64,000 bases of DNA, taken from contig CBDCAA010000007.1 in NCBI GenBank assembly GCA_965213855.1, positions 744,001 to 808,000 on the forward strand, written 5' to 3'. How positions within the stretch are numbered: position 1 is the first letter of the stretch; each line of letters begins with the position of its first letter. Both the position numbers and the translations under genes were made by a program. The DNA is from JBBROS01 sp965213855 (GTDB lineage Bacteria; Pseudomonadota; Alphaproteobacteria; Acetobacterales; Acetobacteraceae). Below are positions 1-9,164 of this stretch, piece after piece. The notes under the pieces are model-generated. The model had not been told where the DNA came from. It was given only the letters and a program-made list of their open reading frames with translations, and made no database searches.

Positions 1-387
1 GCCGCCCCGGTGTTCGTCCGCGTTGCCCGCGGCGCCACCATGGATGCGGCGACCAACGAATACGTCGAAGCGGCCCGCGCGCTGGGCAACCCGCCCTGGC
101 GCGTCGCCGTCCGCCACGTTGCGCCGAACATCGTCCCGCCCATCCTGGTCCAGAGCACCCTGGCCATCGCCACCGCCATCATCGCCGAGGCCAGCCTTTC
201 CTTTCTTGGGCTCGGCCAGCAGCCCCCGGCGCCAAGCTGGGGCAGCATGCTCAACTCCGCCCAGCGCTTCCTTACCCAGGCGCCCTGGCTCGCCATCTTT
301 CCCGGCGCTGCCATCTTCCTCGCCGTCCTCGCCTTCAACCTCGTCGGCGACGGCCTGCGCGACGCGCTCGACCCCCGCCGCCGTTAG
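1..387 (+). CDS. ABC transporter permease, DppC/OppC type (C-terminal part)
   Basis: The reading frame is open from the first base, so the true start lies upstream; about 128 residues are present. The fragment carries the cytoplasmic EAA loop of binding-protein-dependent permeases (EAARALGNPPWR, then HVAPNIVPPILV), which contacts the ATPase. Hydrophobic segments follow, and it ends FNLVGDGLRDALDPR, the usual C-terminus of DppC/OppC subunits. It would form the inner-membrane channel of a peptide or related importer. Its partners must lie to the left of the window. The solute-binding protein at 48508-50115 is of the same transporter class but far away, so any link is speculative. The family is clear; the substrate is unknown. 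Confidence 0.9.
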   Translation, partial: AAPVFVRVARGATMDAATNEYVEAARALGNPPWRVAVRHVAPNIVPPILVQSTLAIATAIIAEASLSFLGLGQQPPAPSWGSMLNSAQRFLTQAPWLAIFPGAAIFLAVLAFNLVGDGLRDALDPRRR

Positions 388-459
388 CCCCCGCCGATAA
401 GCCCCGCCCATCGACCCCCGGCGCTCCCCATGCTTCACTCGCCCGCGGGAGGCTTAACG

Positions 460-1443
460 ATGCGCATCGCCATCATGGACGACTGGCAACAGGTCGCCCG
501 CAAAGCCATCGACTGGGCCCCGCTCGAGGCGCTCGCCGAGCTCTCGTTCTTCCACGAGCCGTTCGCGTCCGAAGATGCCGCCGCGGCGGCCCTGCAGGAC
601 TTCGACATCCTGATCCCGATGCGCGAGCGCACCGCGTTCACTGCCAGCCTGATCGCGCGCTTGCCGAAGCTGCGCATGATCGCCCAGACCGGCGGCCGCG
701 CGCCCACCATGGACCTCGACGCCGCGACCGCCGCCGGCATCCTCGTCTGCAACACCGTCACCCCCCGGTCGTCCATCGGCACCGCCGAGCTCACCCTCGG
801 CCTCATCCTCGCCGCCATCCGCCGCATTCCCCAGGGCGACGCCGCGATCCGCGCTGGCCGCTTCCAGCACGGCGTCGGCATCGGGCCGGTGCTCGACGGC
901 CTCACCCTCGGCATCGTCGGCTTCGGCAAGATCGGCGCCCGGGTCGGCGGCTACGGCCTCGCGCTCGGCATGACGCTCATCGCCTGGTCGCCAAACCTCA
1001 CCGCCGACGCGGCCGCCGCCGGCGGCGCCACCCTGGTCGACCGCGACACCCTGCTCGCGACCGCCGACGTCGTCAGCCTGCACGTCGTCCTCTCGCCCCG
1101 CTCCCGCCACATGATCGGCACTGCCGAACTGGCGCGCATGAAACCGGGTGCACTGCTGGTCAACACCTCGCGCGGCCCGCTCGTCGACGAAGCGGCCCTC
1201 CTGATCGCACTTCATGAGAACCGCATCAGCGCCGCCCTCGACGTGTACGACACCGAGCCGCTGCCGCCCGGTGCCCCAATCCGCTCGGCGCCGAACACGA
1301 CGCTCACGCCCCATCTCGGCTACACCGTCACCGACGCCTTCGCGTCGTTCTACGGTCAGTCCCAGGACAACATCACCGCCTTCATCCAGCACAGGCCCAT
1401 CCGGATGCTCAACCCGGCCGCCCTGGACCACAGCAAGGAGTAG
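460..1443 (+). CDS. D-2-hydroxyacid dehydrogenase family protein
   Basis: A 327-residue NAD(P)-dependent oxidoreductase of the D-isomer 2-hydroxyacid dehydrogenase family, which interconverts 2-oxo and D-2-hydroxy acids in the cytosol. The Rossmann motif GIVGFGKIG sits mid-protein. The conserved NTSRGPLVDE follows, and PHLGY near the end holds the catalytic His. I start it at the ATG at 460 because GGGAGG precedes it by about 8 bases and MRIAIMDDWQ is a typical family N-terminus. The ATG at 430 would add ten unlikely residues. Only 4 bases separate it from the alcohol dehydrogenase downstream, so the two are probably co-transcribed. The exact substrate cannot be read from the sequence. Confidence 0.9.
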   Translation: MRIAIMDDWQQVARKAIDWAPLEALAELSFFHEPFASEDAAAAALQDFDILIPMRERTAFTASLIARLPKLRMIAQTGGRAPTMDLDAATAAGILVCNTVTPRSSIGTAELTLGLILAAIRRIPQGDAAIRAGRFQHGVGIGPVLDGLTLGIVGFGKIGARVGGYGLALGMTLIAWSPNLTADAAAAGGATLVDRDTLLATADVVSLHVVLSPRSRHMIGTAELARMKPGALLVNTSRGPLVDEAALLIALHENRISAALDVYDTEPLPPGAPIRSAPNTTLTPHLGYTVTDAFASFYGQSQDNITAFIQHRPIRMLNPAALDHSKE

Positions 1444-1447
1444 GACC

Positions 1448-2506
1448 ATGCGCGCCTGGGCCGTCGTCGAGAACGGGAAAGACCTGCAGGAGCTGGACCT
1501 GCCCACGCCCGAGCCCAAAGGGACGGAAGTGCTGCTCGAAGTGACCCATTGCGGCATCTGCCACAGCGACCTGCATATCTGGGAAGGGTGGTACGACATG
1601 GGCGGCGGCAAGCGCATGTCGCTCGCCGACCGGGGCGTCACGTTGCCACTGGCGATGGGGCACGAGATCGTCGGCCGGGTCGTGAAGCTCGGGCCGGACG
1701 CGACCGGCGTGGCGCCGGGCGACCTGCGGATCGTGTTCCCCTGGGTCGGTTGCGGCCATTGCGAGCGCTGCCTGTCCGACGAGGACAACATGTGCCCGAA
1801 CGCCGCCCGCAGCATCGGCGTGTTCCAGAACGGCGGCTACGCCACCCACGTCCTGGCGATGCATCCGCGGCACCTGGTCGACCCCGGCGCCATCGACCCG
1901 GCGCTCGCCGCCACCTACGCCTGCTCCGGCATCACCGTCTACTCAGCGATCCGCAAGGTCATGCCGATTGCCCCGCAAGAGCCGATCGTGCTCGTGGGCG
2001 CCGGCGGCCTCGGTCTGGCTGCGATCAGCATCCTGCGCGCGCTCGGCCACCAGGCGATCATCTCGGTCGACATCGACCCCATAAAGCGCCAGGCGGCGCT
2101 GGATGCGGGCGCCACGAAGGCCATCGACGGCAAGGCCGACAACGTGACGCAGCACATTCTCGATGCGGCCGGTGGGCCGGTCCTTGCCGTCATCGACCTG
2201 GTGAACGGCTCGGCCACCGCCGCATTCGGCTTCGCGGCGCTCCGCAAGGGCGGCAAGCTGATCCAGGTCGGGCTATTCGGTGGCGACATCACCGTGAGCC
2301 TGCCGACCATGGCGACCCGTGCCCTCACGATACAAGGCAGCTACGTCGGAAACCCGAAGGAACTGCGCGAATTGGTGGCCCTTGCCCAGAGCGGCGCCGT
2401 GGCGCCAATTCCGATCGAGACCGTGCCGCAACCCGAGGCCAATGCCGCCCTCATGCGATTGCGGGATGGCAAGGTCACGGGTCGGCTCGTTCTCACCGCT
2501 GCTTGA
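1448..2506 (+). CDS. Zinc-dependent alcohol dehydrogenase
   Basis: A 352-residue medium-chain dehydrogenase that oxidises alcohols or reduces aldehydes with NAD(P). The catalytic zinc motif CGICHSDLH and GHEIVG are near the N-terminus. The four-cysteine structural zinc loop follows (GCGHCERC, then the Cys of DNMC), and the nucleotide-binding GAGGLGLAAI is mid-protein. It starts 4 bases after the hydroxyacid dehydrogenase stop, with AGGA just before the ATG, which suggests a two-gene oxidoreductase unit. The gene ends 3 bases from the convergent small gene at 2510. The natural substrate is unknown. Confidence 0.93.
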   Translation: MRAWAVVENGKDLQELDLPTPEPKGTEVLLEVTHCGICHSDLHIWEGWYDMGGGKRMSLADRGVTLPLAMGHEIVGRVVKLGPDATGVAPGDLRIVFPWVGCGHCERCLSDEDNMCPNAARSIGVFQNGGYATHVLAMHPRHLVDPGAIDPALAATYACSGITVYSAIRKVMPIAPQEPIVLVGAGGLGLAAISILRALGHQAIISVDIDPIKRQAALDAGATKAIDGKADNVTQHILDAAGGPVLAVIDLVNGSATAAFGFAALRKGGKLIQVGLFGGDITVSLPTMATRALTIQGSYVGNPKELRELVALAQSGAVAPIPIETVPQPEANAALMRLRDGKVTGRLVLTAA

Positions 2507-2509
2507 CTG

Positions 2510-2800
2510 TCAGGCGGCGCGTAGCCCGACGCCCGGGTTGCGCGACGCCCCGCCCCGTCCCGGCGATGCGCTCGCAAGCTTCCGCATCAACGGCAATGCA
2601 TAGGACAGTCGGCGTTCAAACTCCGGCTTGATCGCGTCATGCGCCGGCCATTGTCCATCGCGAAGGTCGACATAGACCATTTCAGGCACGTTCAGGATGC
2701 CGAGCCGCTCCGACATCGGCACCTCCAGCGCGTTCGCCAACCGGTCGAATTCCCGCAGGCGTTCGATCAATGCGCCGATGCCCGTCATCGCTGGAACCAT
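2510..2800 (-). CDS. Small hypothetical protein, possible HTH
   Basis: A 96-residue protein that I do not recognise. The start at 2800 is well supported by AGGAGG about 6 bases upstream. The first 60 residues look helical (ALIERLREFDRLANALEVP, then PEFERRLSYALPLMRKLA) and loosely recall the small helix-turn-helix module of Xre/MbcA-type antitoxins; that likeness is by eye only. The last 20 residues are Gly/Arg-rich and probably disordered. No toxin-like gene is next to it. It follows otsA on the same strand after 114 bases that contain two palindromes, so it probably has its own promoter. Confidence 0.65.
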   Translation of the reverse strand: MVPAMTGIGALIERLREFDRLANALEVPMSERLGILNVPEMVYVDLRDGQWPAHDAIKPEFERRLSYALPLMRKLASASPGRGGASRNPGVGLRAA

Positions 2801-2866
2801 GCTCGCCTCCTATCGAGGAGACAGCATAGCCCATTCCAGGAGGTTGAGAAAGAGATAGTTGACGGT

Positions 2867-2910
2867 CCGTTAACGGTTGAAGCGATCGTGATAACTCGTA
2901 TTAACGATCG
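2867..2910. promoter_or_regulatory. Two palindromes between otsA and the small gene at 2510
   Basis: The 10-base perfect palindrome CCGTTAACGG lies at 2867-2876. Next to it is an inverted repeat CGATCGT (2883-2889) and ACGATCG (2904-2910) with a 14-base AT-rich spacer. They sit between the end of otsA and the start of the small minus-strand gene, about 70-110 bases upstream of its ATG. They could be operators for that gene or part of a terminator for the trehalose operon. There is no T-run, so a classic intrinsic terminator is unlikely. The role is inferred. Confidence 0.3.
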
Positions 2911-2914
2911 TGAC

Positions 2915-4411
2915 TTAGATGAGGCCCAGGTTTGTCTTGTTGACCGCCCCGGCCGCAGCCGTCCGCAGGTCGGGAGCCGACCGCATCCGACCGACCGGCA
3001 ACGGCGTCTCGCTGTCGGTGCGCCGTTCGGCCCCACGTGCGGCTGCTCGGAGCAGCGCCGCGATGAACGACCGTCCCCAACCCAGCGCCGATGCGTCCTC
3101 GATCGCGGCCCAGTTTGCCCGCCACCGCGCCTTGCGCTCCGAGAGCGGTATCGTCAACGCCGTCTCGATCGCATCGGCGACCTCGTCGACATCATACGGG
3201 TTGACCAGGACCGACGCCTCGAGTTGTCGCGCGGCACCGGCGAAGCGCGACAAAACCAGCACCCCCGGGTCTTGCGGGTCCTGCGCCGCCACGAACTCCT
3301 TAGCCACCAGGTTCATCCCGTCCCGCAACGGCGTTACCAGGCCAACCCTGGCCTCACGCATGTAGCCGGCCATCGTCGCCCGTGCCCCGGCACGCGCGAT
3401 CAGGCGAAGCGGGGTCCAATCCGGCTCGCTGAACAGGCTGTTGATGCCGCCTGCCTCCTGCTCCACTTGGTTGCGCAAGTCCCGATACGCGATGACATCC
3501 TTCCGGCTCTCGGCCGCGATCTGCAAGAACGTGACCCTGCGGTGGAACTGCTCGCGGGTCTCAAGCAGCCGGCGGTAGCCGGCGAGTCGCTGGGGCAGGC
3601 CTTTCGTCGGGTCCATCCGATCGACGCCAAGGATCAATTGCTGCCCGGCAAGGCTGCGCCGCAACCGCTCCGCCGGCACCGAACGCCAGGCATCCTCCGC
3701 GATGCCCGCGAACTCGCGCGCCTCGATCTCGACCGGGAAGACACCGAGCCGCACCTCGTGCTCACCCATTTTCAGCGATCCGCCCGGCAAACGGCTGGCG
3801 CCGCTCAACCGGACCGCAGCCTCGGCGAAGTTGTCGAGGTCGTTCTGCGTCTGGAAGCCGAGCAGGTCGCACGCCAACAGGTCACGCACCAAGGCACCCG
3901 CTTCCGGCACGCTGTTGAGCACGTCGGGCGACGGAAACGGGATGTGCAGGAAGAACCCGATCGGCGCCGTGACGCCTTGGGCACGCAACATCGCCGGCAT
4001 GCACATCAAGTGGTAGTCGTGAACCCAGATCATGTCCCCGGGCATGAGCAAGGGGGCCAGAGAATCGGTGAAGCGCTGGTTCACGGCGCGATACACCGAC
4101 GCGTTCCGACGATCGAACGTCATCAGATCGTGCATCGAATGCAGCAGCGGCCACAGCGTGCTGTTCGCAAATTCGTTGTAATACCGCTCGTGTTCGTCGC
4201 TGCTCAGATCGAGCGTGGCAAAACGGACCTGGCCCGCATCCAGGCGCTTTGGCGTGTCGGACGGATTGTCGACGATACGGCCGCTCCAGCCGAACCACAG
4301 CCCGCCCCGGCTTTCCATGAGCGACTCCAACGCGACCGCCAACCCCCCGGCCTGCGCCCCCGCCGCTGACGGTGCCGGCACTCGATTGCTCACGACGACC
4401 AGGCGGTTCAT
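2915..4411 (-). CDS. otsA: Trehalose-6-phosphate synthase OtsA
   Basis: A 498-residue GT20 glycosyltransferase that joins a nucleotide-activated glucose to glucose 6-phosphate to give trehalose 6-phosphate. It begins MNRLVVVSNRVP with the following AGGLAVAL. The donor and phosphate sites are visible as GVDRMDPTKGLPQR and, further on, RDGMNLVAKEF and VLSRFAGAARQL. The length is normal for the family. Its ATG overlaps the treY stop by 4 bases, and it is the last gene of the seven-gene operon. No trehalose-6-phosphate phosphatase (otsB) is visible in the window, so dephosphorylation must be encoded elsewhere or done by another enzyme. Confidence 0.96.
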   Translation of the reverse strand: MNRLVVVSNRVPAPSAAGAQAGGLAVALESLMESRGGLWFGWSGRIVDNPSDTPKRLDAGQVRFATLDLSSDEHERYYNEFANSTLWPLLHSMHDLMTFDRRNASVYRAVNQRFTDSLAPLLMPGDMIWVHDYHLMCMPAMLRAQGVTAPIGFFLHIPFPSPDVLNSVPEAGALVRDLLACDLLGFQTQNDLDNFAEAAVRLSGASRLPGGSLKMGEHEVRLGVFPVEIEAREFAGIAEDAWRSVPAERLRRSLAGQQLILGVDRMDPTKGLPQRLAGYRRLLETREQFHRRVTFLQIAAESRKDVIAYRDLRNQVEQEAGGINSLFSEPDWTPLRLIARAGARATMAGYMREARVGLVTPLRDGMNLVAKEFVAAQDPQDPGVLVLSRFAGAARQLEASVLVNPYDVDEVADAIETALTIPLSERKARWRANWAAIEDASALGWGRSFIAALLRAAARGAERRTDSETPLPVGRMRSAPDLRTAAAGAVNKTNLGLI

Positions 4412-7173
4412 GAAACCTCCAGAACAGACACCGGCAACGCCCTCAACAGGGCGGACGCTTGCAGGCTAGGCGTCAATGGCTGATGCCACTCGTCATTGAG
4501 CACGTCCGTTGCTTGGCGACCAATGAAGTTACGCGGAAGTTGGATTTCGGTTTCCTCCCACTCGGCCGGTGCGATCAGCGGCAGGCCGCTCTCCAGCCCG
4601 AGCGTCCCGGCACAGCGGCTTGCGACCACGATCGCCGTCCGCTGTTGATGCACGCGCGCGAAGGCAAGAATATGGTCGGCCCTCGCGCCTTCTACCTTCA
4701 GGGGAATGTAGCTACCGTCCGTGAACAGCCCCGGCGCGGCGGCGCGCAGCTGCAGCACCCGATCGATGACCGACAGCTTCACTCGCCCATCGTGCCAAGA
4801 CCGCAGCAACTCCGCCGGCCCGATCCGGGCCTGCAGCGTCTCCTGCCGGGCCGCAAAGTCGACGGGCCGCCGGTTATCCGGATCAACGAGCGAGAAGTCC
4901 CAGAACTCGGTTCCCTGATACAGGTCCGGGATACCCGGCGCGGTAAGCCGAAGAACAGCCTGTGAAAGGCTGCCGATCGCGCCATACGGCGCCAGTCGCG
5001 TCACCAGCGCCGCGATCTCGCCCGCGACCGGACGCGTGGGATCGAGCGAGCCGGCCAGCACCGCCTGGGCCGCGCCCTCATATCCCTCGTCCGGCGCCAC
5101 CCAGCTCGAGCGCCGCTTCGCCTCCCGCATCGCCTTCTCGAGCCAGGCCGACACCCGGCTGCGGAATGCCTCCAACCCATCTGCGTCGTCGGCCGCCAGG
5201 TCGAGCGGCCATGCACCCACCAGCGTCTGATACAGCATCAGCTCGTCGGCCGCGTCCGGGGCCGGGCCATCCAGGTCGCGCTTCAGGGGCGCGTTCAGCC
5301 GCATCCAACGCTGCGACGCCGCTTCCCACTCGGAAGGCAGGCTGCTCAGCACCGCCAGCCGCATGCGGGTGTCCTCACCCCGCTTGTGGTCGTGCGTCGC
5401 GGTCGCGAGCAGCGCCATCGGGAAGCGTTTCTGCCGCTCCTTGTTCACGGAATGGAAGCCAGCCGGCGACAGCGAGAACTGAGACGGCTCGCTGCCGACC
5501 TCGTTGCGGGAGATGAGCCGGCCGTAGCGGTAGAACGCCGTGTCCTCCACCGACTTCGCCGCAGTCGGCGCCGAAAGCTGCTGGAAACGCACCATCGCGC
5601 GCTTCCACTCCTGCCGCCGCGTGCCGGCCGGGCACTCGCGCAGCCCCTCGCCGGTGACGAGCCGGCCGACCAGCTCCAGCAATTCGCGGTCCGCCGTGCG
5701 CACCATCCGGCGCGCACCCGCCATCGCCCAGTCCATCGCCCGTCGGTCCGGCTCGGAGATGCCGGCCGGCCCGGCATAGATGCGATAGGTGTGGAAGTGG
5801 ACCAGAATCTCGACCAGAACGCCCCGGATCCCGGTCAGCGTATAGTCGCGGGTGGACAGATCCCGCCGGGCGACCCGGTGCAGCGCGGCGGCCGTGTTGA
5901 ACAGTTCGCTTGCGAGGCTCTCGCGCAAGATCTGGCGCCGGGCCGCCTGCGCCTCCACCTCGAAGTCCCCGGGGCGCCCGGTCGTCGCCGTCCAATACTC
6001 CGTCAGCGCCGCCTCGCCGGCCCCGTCGTGCAGGACGGCACCGACGTCGTTCATGAAGTCGTAACCGGTCGTCCCGTCGGTCAGCCAGTCCTTCGCCAGG
6101 TGCTCGTGCGCGAACAAGATCTTCTCGATCCACAGCACGGCCGGCTGATCGCACAGGCCCTCCGGCCGCTTGGGCGTGATCGCGTCGAGCCGGCGGCGCA
6201 GCTTGCGGCAATAGTCACGCGGGCTTGCCAATCCATCCACGTGGTCGATCCGGACTCCGTCGATCAGGCCTTCCTCATACAGCCGGAACACGGTCCGATG
6301 CGTGTCGTCGAATACCTCCGGCACCTCGACCCGAACGCCGGCCAAGCCGTTCACGTCGAAGAACCGTCGCCAGTTGATCTCGTCGGTTGCGGCACGCCAC
6401 CACGCGAGCCGGTAGGCCTGCCGGTCCAACAGCCGGTGCAGGCGCTCGCGGCCCGCCTCCGTCTTGGCGCTATACTCCTGGATGGCTTCCGCGATCGCCC
6501 CGGCGTACGCGGGCTGCAGCAGCTCTTGCCGCGCTTCGGCGGCCGCCCGGCGCCCGCCCCGCCCGACCGGGGGCAAGTCGTTGAACAGCCGCGCCGGCGT
6601 CTCCAGCGCGCCGCCCACCGTGAGCAGGATCGCGGCGTAGTCGCGCGGATTGATCGGAAACCGGTGGTCGTGGTAGGCGACGAACAGCCGTCCATCCGCG
6701 CCGTCGAACGTCAGCACCAGCTCGCCGCTGGACAGGCAGTCGCCGTAGGGGCTGCCCAAGAACGGCGCCAGCATCCGGCCGCGCAGGCTCGCGTCCGGCG
6801 GGTCCCAGTCGATGTCGAAATACTCCGCATGGACGCTGCTGCGGCCCCACTCCAGCACGTCCAGCCACCACGCGTTGTCGTTCCCGCCGACCCCCATGTG
6901 GTTGGGCACGATGTCGAGGATCAGCCCCATCCGCTCGCCGCGCAGCGCACTCACCAGGCGCCGTAGGGCCTCCTCGCCGCCCAGCTCGGGGTTGATCGTG
7001 TCATGGTCGACGATGTCGTAGCCGTGCATCGAGCCGGCGCGGGCCTTCAGGATCGGTGACGCGTACAGGTGGCTGATGCCCAGCTTCGAGAAGTACGGCA
7101 CCAGCCCTGCCGCGTCGTCGAGGGTGAACCCTTTGTGGAATTGAAGCCGGGCGGTCGCCGAAAGCGGTTTCAT
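4408..7173 (-). CDS. treY: Malto-oligosyltrehalose synthase TreY
   Basis: A 921-residue GH13 enzyme that converts the reducing-end alpha-1,4 bond of malto-oligosaccharides to an alpha,alpha-1,1 bond, the first step of the TreY/TreZ route. It starts MKPLSATARLQFHKGFTL, typical of TreY, at the ATG at 7173, which overlaps the malQ stop by 4 bases; the frame is open further upstream, but only as shadow inside malQ. The barrel residues are IVPNHMGV, the nucleophile Asp310 in GVRIDHVDG, and Glu350 in WIEKIL. The C-terminal half contains the TreY-specific DTAFYRYGRLISRNEVG and HDHKRGEDTR. Confidence 0.96.
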   Translation of the reverse strand: MKPLSATARLQFHKGFTLDDAAGLVPYFSKLGISHLYASPILKARAGSMHGYDIVDHDTINPELGGEEALRRLVSALRGERMGLILDIVPNHMGVGGNDNAWWLDVLEWGRSSVHAEYFDIDWDPPDASLRGRMLAPFLGSPYGDCLSSGELVLTFDGADGRLFVAYHDHRFPINPRDYAAILLTVGGALETPARLFNDLPPVGRGGRRAAAEARQELLQPAYAGAIAEAIQEYSAKTEAGRERLHRLLDRQAYRLAWWRAATDEINWRRFFDVNGLAGVRVEVPEVFDDTHRTVFRLYEEGLIDGVRIDHVDGLASPRDYCRKLRRRLDAITPKRPEGLCDQPAVLWIEKILFAHEHLAKDWLTDGTTGYDFMNDVGAVLHDGAGEAALTEYWTATTGRPGDFEVEAQAARRQILRESLASELFNTAAALHRVARRDLSTRDYTLTGIRGVLVEILVHFHTYRIYAGPAGISEPDRRAMDWAMAGARRMVRTADRELLELVGRLVTGEGLRECPAGTRRQEWKRAMVRFQQLSAPTAAKSVEDTAFYRYGRLISRNEVGSEPSQFSLSPAGFHSVNKERQKRFPMALLATATHDHKRGEDTRMRLAVLSSLPSEWEAASQRWMRLNAPLKRDLDGPAPDAADELMLYQTLVGAWPLDLAADDADGLEAFRSRVSAWLEKAMREAKRRSSWVAPDEGYEGAAQAVLAGSLDPTRPVAGEIAALVTRLAPYGAIGSLSQAVLRLTAPGIPDLYQGTEFWDFSLVDPDNRRPVDFAARQETLQARIGPAELLRSWHDGRVKLSVIDRVLQLRAAAPGLFTDGSYIPLKVEGARADHILAFARVHQQRTAIVVASRCAGTLGLESGLPLIAPAEWEETEIQLPRNFIGRQATDVLNDEWHQPLTPSLQASALLRALPVSVLEVS

Positions 7174-9164
7174 ACGGTTGAACGGTCCTGGACGAGGGGA
7201 GAGAGCCGCGTGGCAACGCGGGGCCCGTCGAGAAGGTTCATGGCCGGGCCGTCCAGCCGCCGGCGCCAGTTCGGATGCTCGCTCATCGTCCCCGGCAGGT
7301 TCGGCTGCTCGGGCAACGCCAGCACGTCCTCGATCGGCAGGATCACAAGCTCGCAGGCTGCCGTGGCGAGGTGGCGCACCGCCGCGTCGGCCACCTCGTC
7401 TCCGGCATCCAGGGCCGGCGCCGGGCCGTGCGCGGCACCGCTGTGCTGGAATGCCGCCCACAGCGCCTGGCGGTCTGCCACACGGTCCTGCTCCTCGCGC
7501 GCGTGGTGCGCCGGATCGCCCGAGACGCCGAGCTTGCCCCGCCATTCCAAGTCACGCCCGGCCCACCAGCCCGCGACCGTCGCAAGGTCGTGCGTGCTCG
7601 TCATCGCCGCCGCCCCACGGGTCCAGCCGCGCGGATCCGTGAACAACCCGTGCCGCTTCTCGAACCATAGGACGCGCATCCCGAGCGTCCCCGCCGCGGC
7701 AAGTTGATCCTGGAATCCGTCAGGTATGGTCCCGAGGTCCTCCCCAAGCACGATCGAGCGGTTGCGGAACGACTCCAGCTTGATCAACCGCAGCATGTCT
7801 TCGAGCGGAAACGCGATATAGGCGCCATCCCGGGCCGAAGCGCCGTCGGGCACCACCCACAACCGGGCGAGGCCGAGCGCATGGTCGATCCGCACCCCGC
7901 CCGCGTGCCGCATCGCGGCCCGCAGCATCTCGAGGAAGGCCCGGAAGCCGTTCGCCCGCAGGCCCGCGGGCGAGAACGCGGCCAAGCCCCAGTTCTGCCC
8001 CTGGGTGCTCAGCAGGTCGGGTGGGGCGCCGATGCTCATGCCGGGTAGGATTTCCGCCTGCCGGCTCCAGCAATGGCTGCCGCCCGAATCCGCACCGACT
8101 GCGAGGTCGGCGATCAGCCCGATCGGCATCCCTGCCGCCTGCGCCGCATCCTGCGCGGCCCGCAGGCCGCGGTCGGCGAGGAACTGCATGAACGCGTGCA
8201 GCCCGATCTCCTGCTCGTTGGCTTCGGCGAAGTCACTGACCGCGGCGCTGCCAGGATCCTGCAGCGAGGGCGCCCAGTCTCGCCAATGCCAACGGCCGGC
8301 CGCCGACTCCCGCGCATGCAGCGCCTCGAACGTCGCGTGCGTCTGCAGCGCCTCACCTTCCTGCGCCCGAAAGGCCGCCAATTGGTGCCGCGTCTCTGGC
8401 GAGGCCTGGTCATACGCCGTCCGCATCGCAGCGAGCCGGTGCCGCGCGGCGGCGGGCCAGTCCACCAGCGCCTCAGCCTCCAACCCGGCCGCCTCGGGCG
8501 GCAGATCGACCGCCGCGTGCAAGACGTTGAGCTGGATCCGGCTCGAAGGCGAATAGGGGCTGAACCGGTCCGGATCGGCCGAGAATTGGGCGTGCACCGG
8601 GCTGATCGCGACCCCTGCGGCCCCGTGCCGTGCCGCCGAGCTCATGAGGTCGGCCAAGGCACGGAAGTCGCCCAGCCCGCCATCGCCCGGGCGGCGCAGG
8701 GCATAGAGCTGCACCGCAAGCGCCCACGGCCGGTGGCCGGGCGCCGCGTCGGCCACCGTATATCCGCGTGCAGGCGCCACAGCCAAGGTCGTGACTTGGC
8801 CCGCGATCTCCAGCCGGTGGTAACCCGGCTCGTCGATCCCCTCCAGCGTGCCGTCCTTGGCGATCCCGTCCCGCTGCTCGCCATGTTCGAGTGTCAGGCG
8901 GTAGCGGCCGCGCGCCGCGACCTGGATCGGCTCGCCCGCCTGCGCCGTCAGCAGCGGCGGCAGCTGCCGGCTCAGCGCGCCGAGCTGGGCAAAGCCTTCC
9001 TCGATCTGGCTCGTGCTCGCGGCCGGGATGCCCAGCGCATGCAGGACCGCCCGCAGGGTCTCGTCAGCGACCTCGTGCCATTCGCCGTGCACATCCAGCC
9101 ATCGGGGCGCGACCCCGGCGGCCTCCGCCAGGGCGCCAAGCCCGCGCTCGTCTGCTGTGGTCAT
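7170..9164 (-). CDS. malQ: 4-alpha-glucanotransferase (amylomaltase) MalQ
   Basis: A 664-residue GH77 disproportionating enzyme that moves alpha-1,4-glucan segments between chains. The nucleophile is Asp427 in RIDHALGLARLW and the acid/base is Glu475 in VLGEDLGTIP; the third carboxylate is in STHDLATVAGWW. An N-terminal region of about 130 residues precedes the barrel, as in bacterial MalQ of the long type. Both ends overlap the neighbours by 4 bases. In this operon it would remodel oligomers to feed TreY and GlgB, replacing the debranching enzyme TreX/GlgX, which is not seen here. Confidence 0.95.
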   Translation of the reverse strand: MTTADERGLGALAEAAGVAPRWLDVHGEWHEVADETLRAVLHALGIPAASTSQIEEGFAQLGALSRQLPPLLTAQAGEPIQVAARGRYRLTLEHGEQRDGIAKDGTLEGIDEPGYHRLEIAGQVTTLAVAPARGYTVADAAPGHRPWALAVQLYALRRPGDGGLGDFRALADLMSSAARHGAAGVAISPVHAQFSADPDRFSPYSPSSRIQLNVLHAAVDLPPEAAGLEAEALVDWPAAARHRLAAMRTAYDQASPETRHQLAAFRAQEGEALQTHATFEALHARESAAGRWHWRDWAPSLQDPGSAAVSDFAEANEQEIGLHAFMQFLADRGLRAAQDAAQAAGMPIGLIADLAVGADSGGSHCWSRQAEILPGMSIGAPPDLLSTQGQNWGLAAFSPAGLRANGFRAFLEMLRAAMRHAGGVRIDHALGLARLWVVPDGASARDGAYIAFPLEDMLRLIKLESFRNRSIVLGEDLGTIPDGFQDQLAAAGTLGMRVLWFEKRHGLFTDPRGWTRGAAAMTSTHDLATVAGWWAGRDLEWRGKLGVSGDPAHHAREEQDRVADRQALWAAFQHSGAAHGPAPALDAGDEVADAAVRHLATAACELVILPIEDVLALPEQPNLPGTMSEHPNWRRRLDGPAMNLLDGPRVATRLSPLVQDRSTV

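Noticed and set aside
2510..2800. Antitoxin of a toxin-antitoxin pair
   Set aside because: The HTH resemblance is weak and no toxin-like gene lies on either side.
2639..4369. Long plus-strand reading frame opposite otsA
   Set aside because: It is antisense to a clear OtsA, has low-complexity Arg/Gln/His-rich translation and no family match. Such shadows are expected at this GC content; similar ones at 14385-16820 and 58785-62009 were dropped for the same reason.
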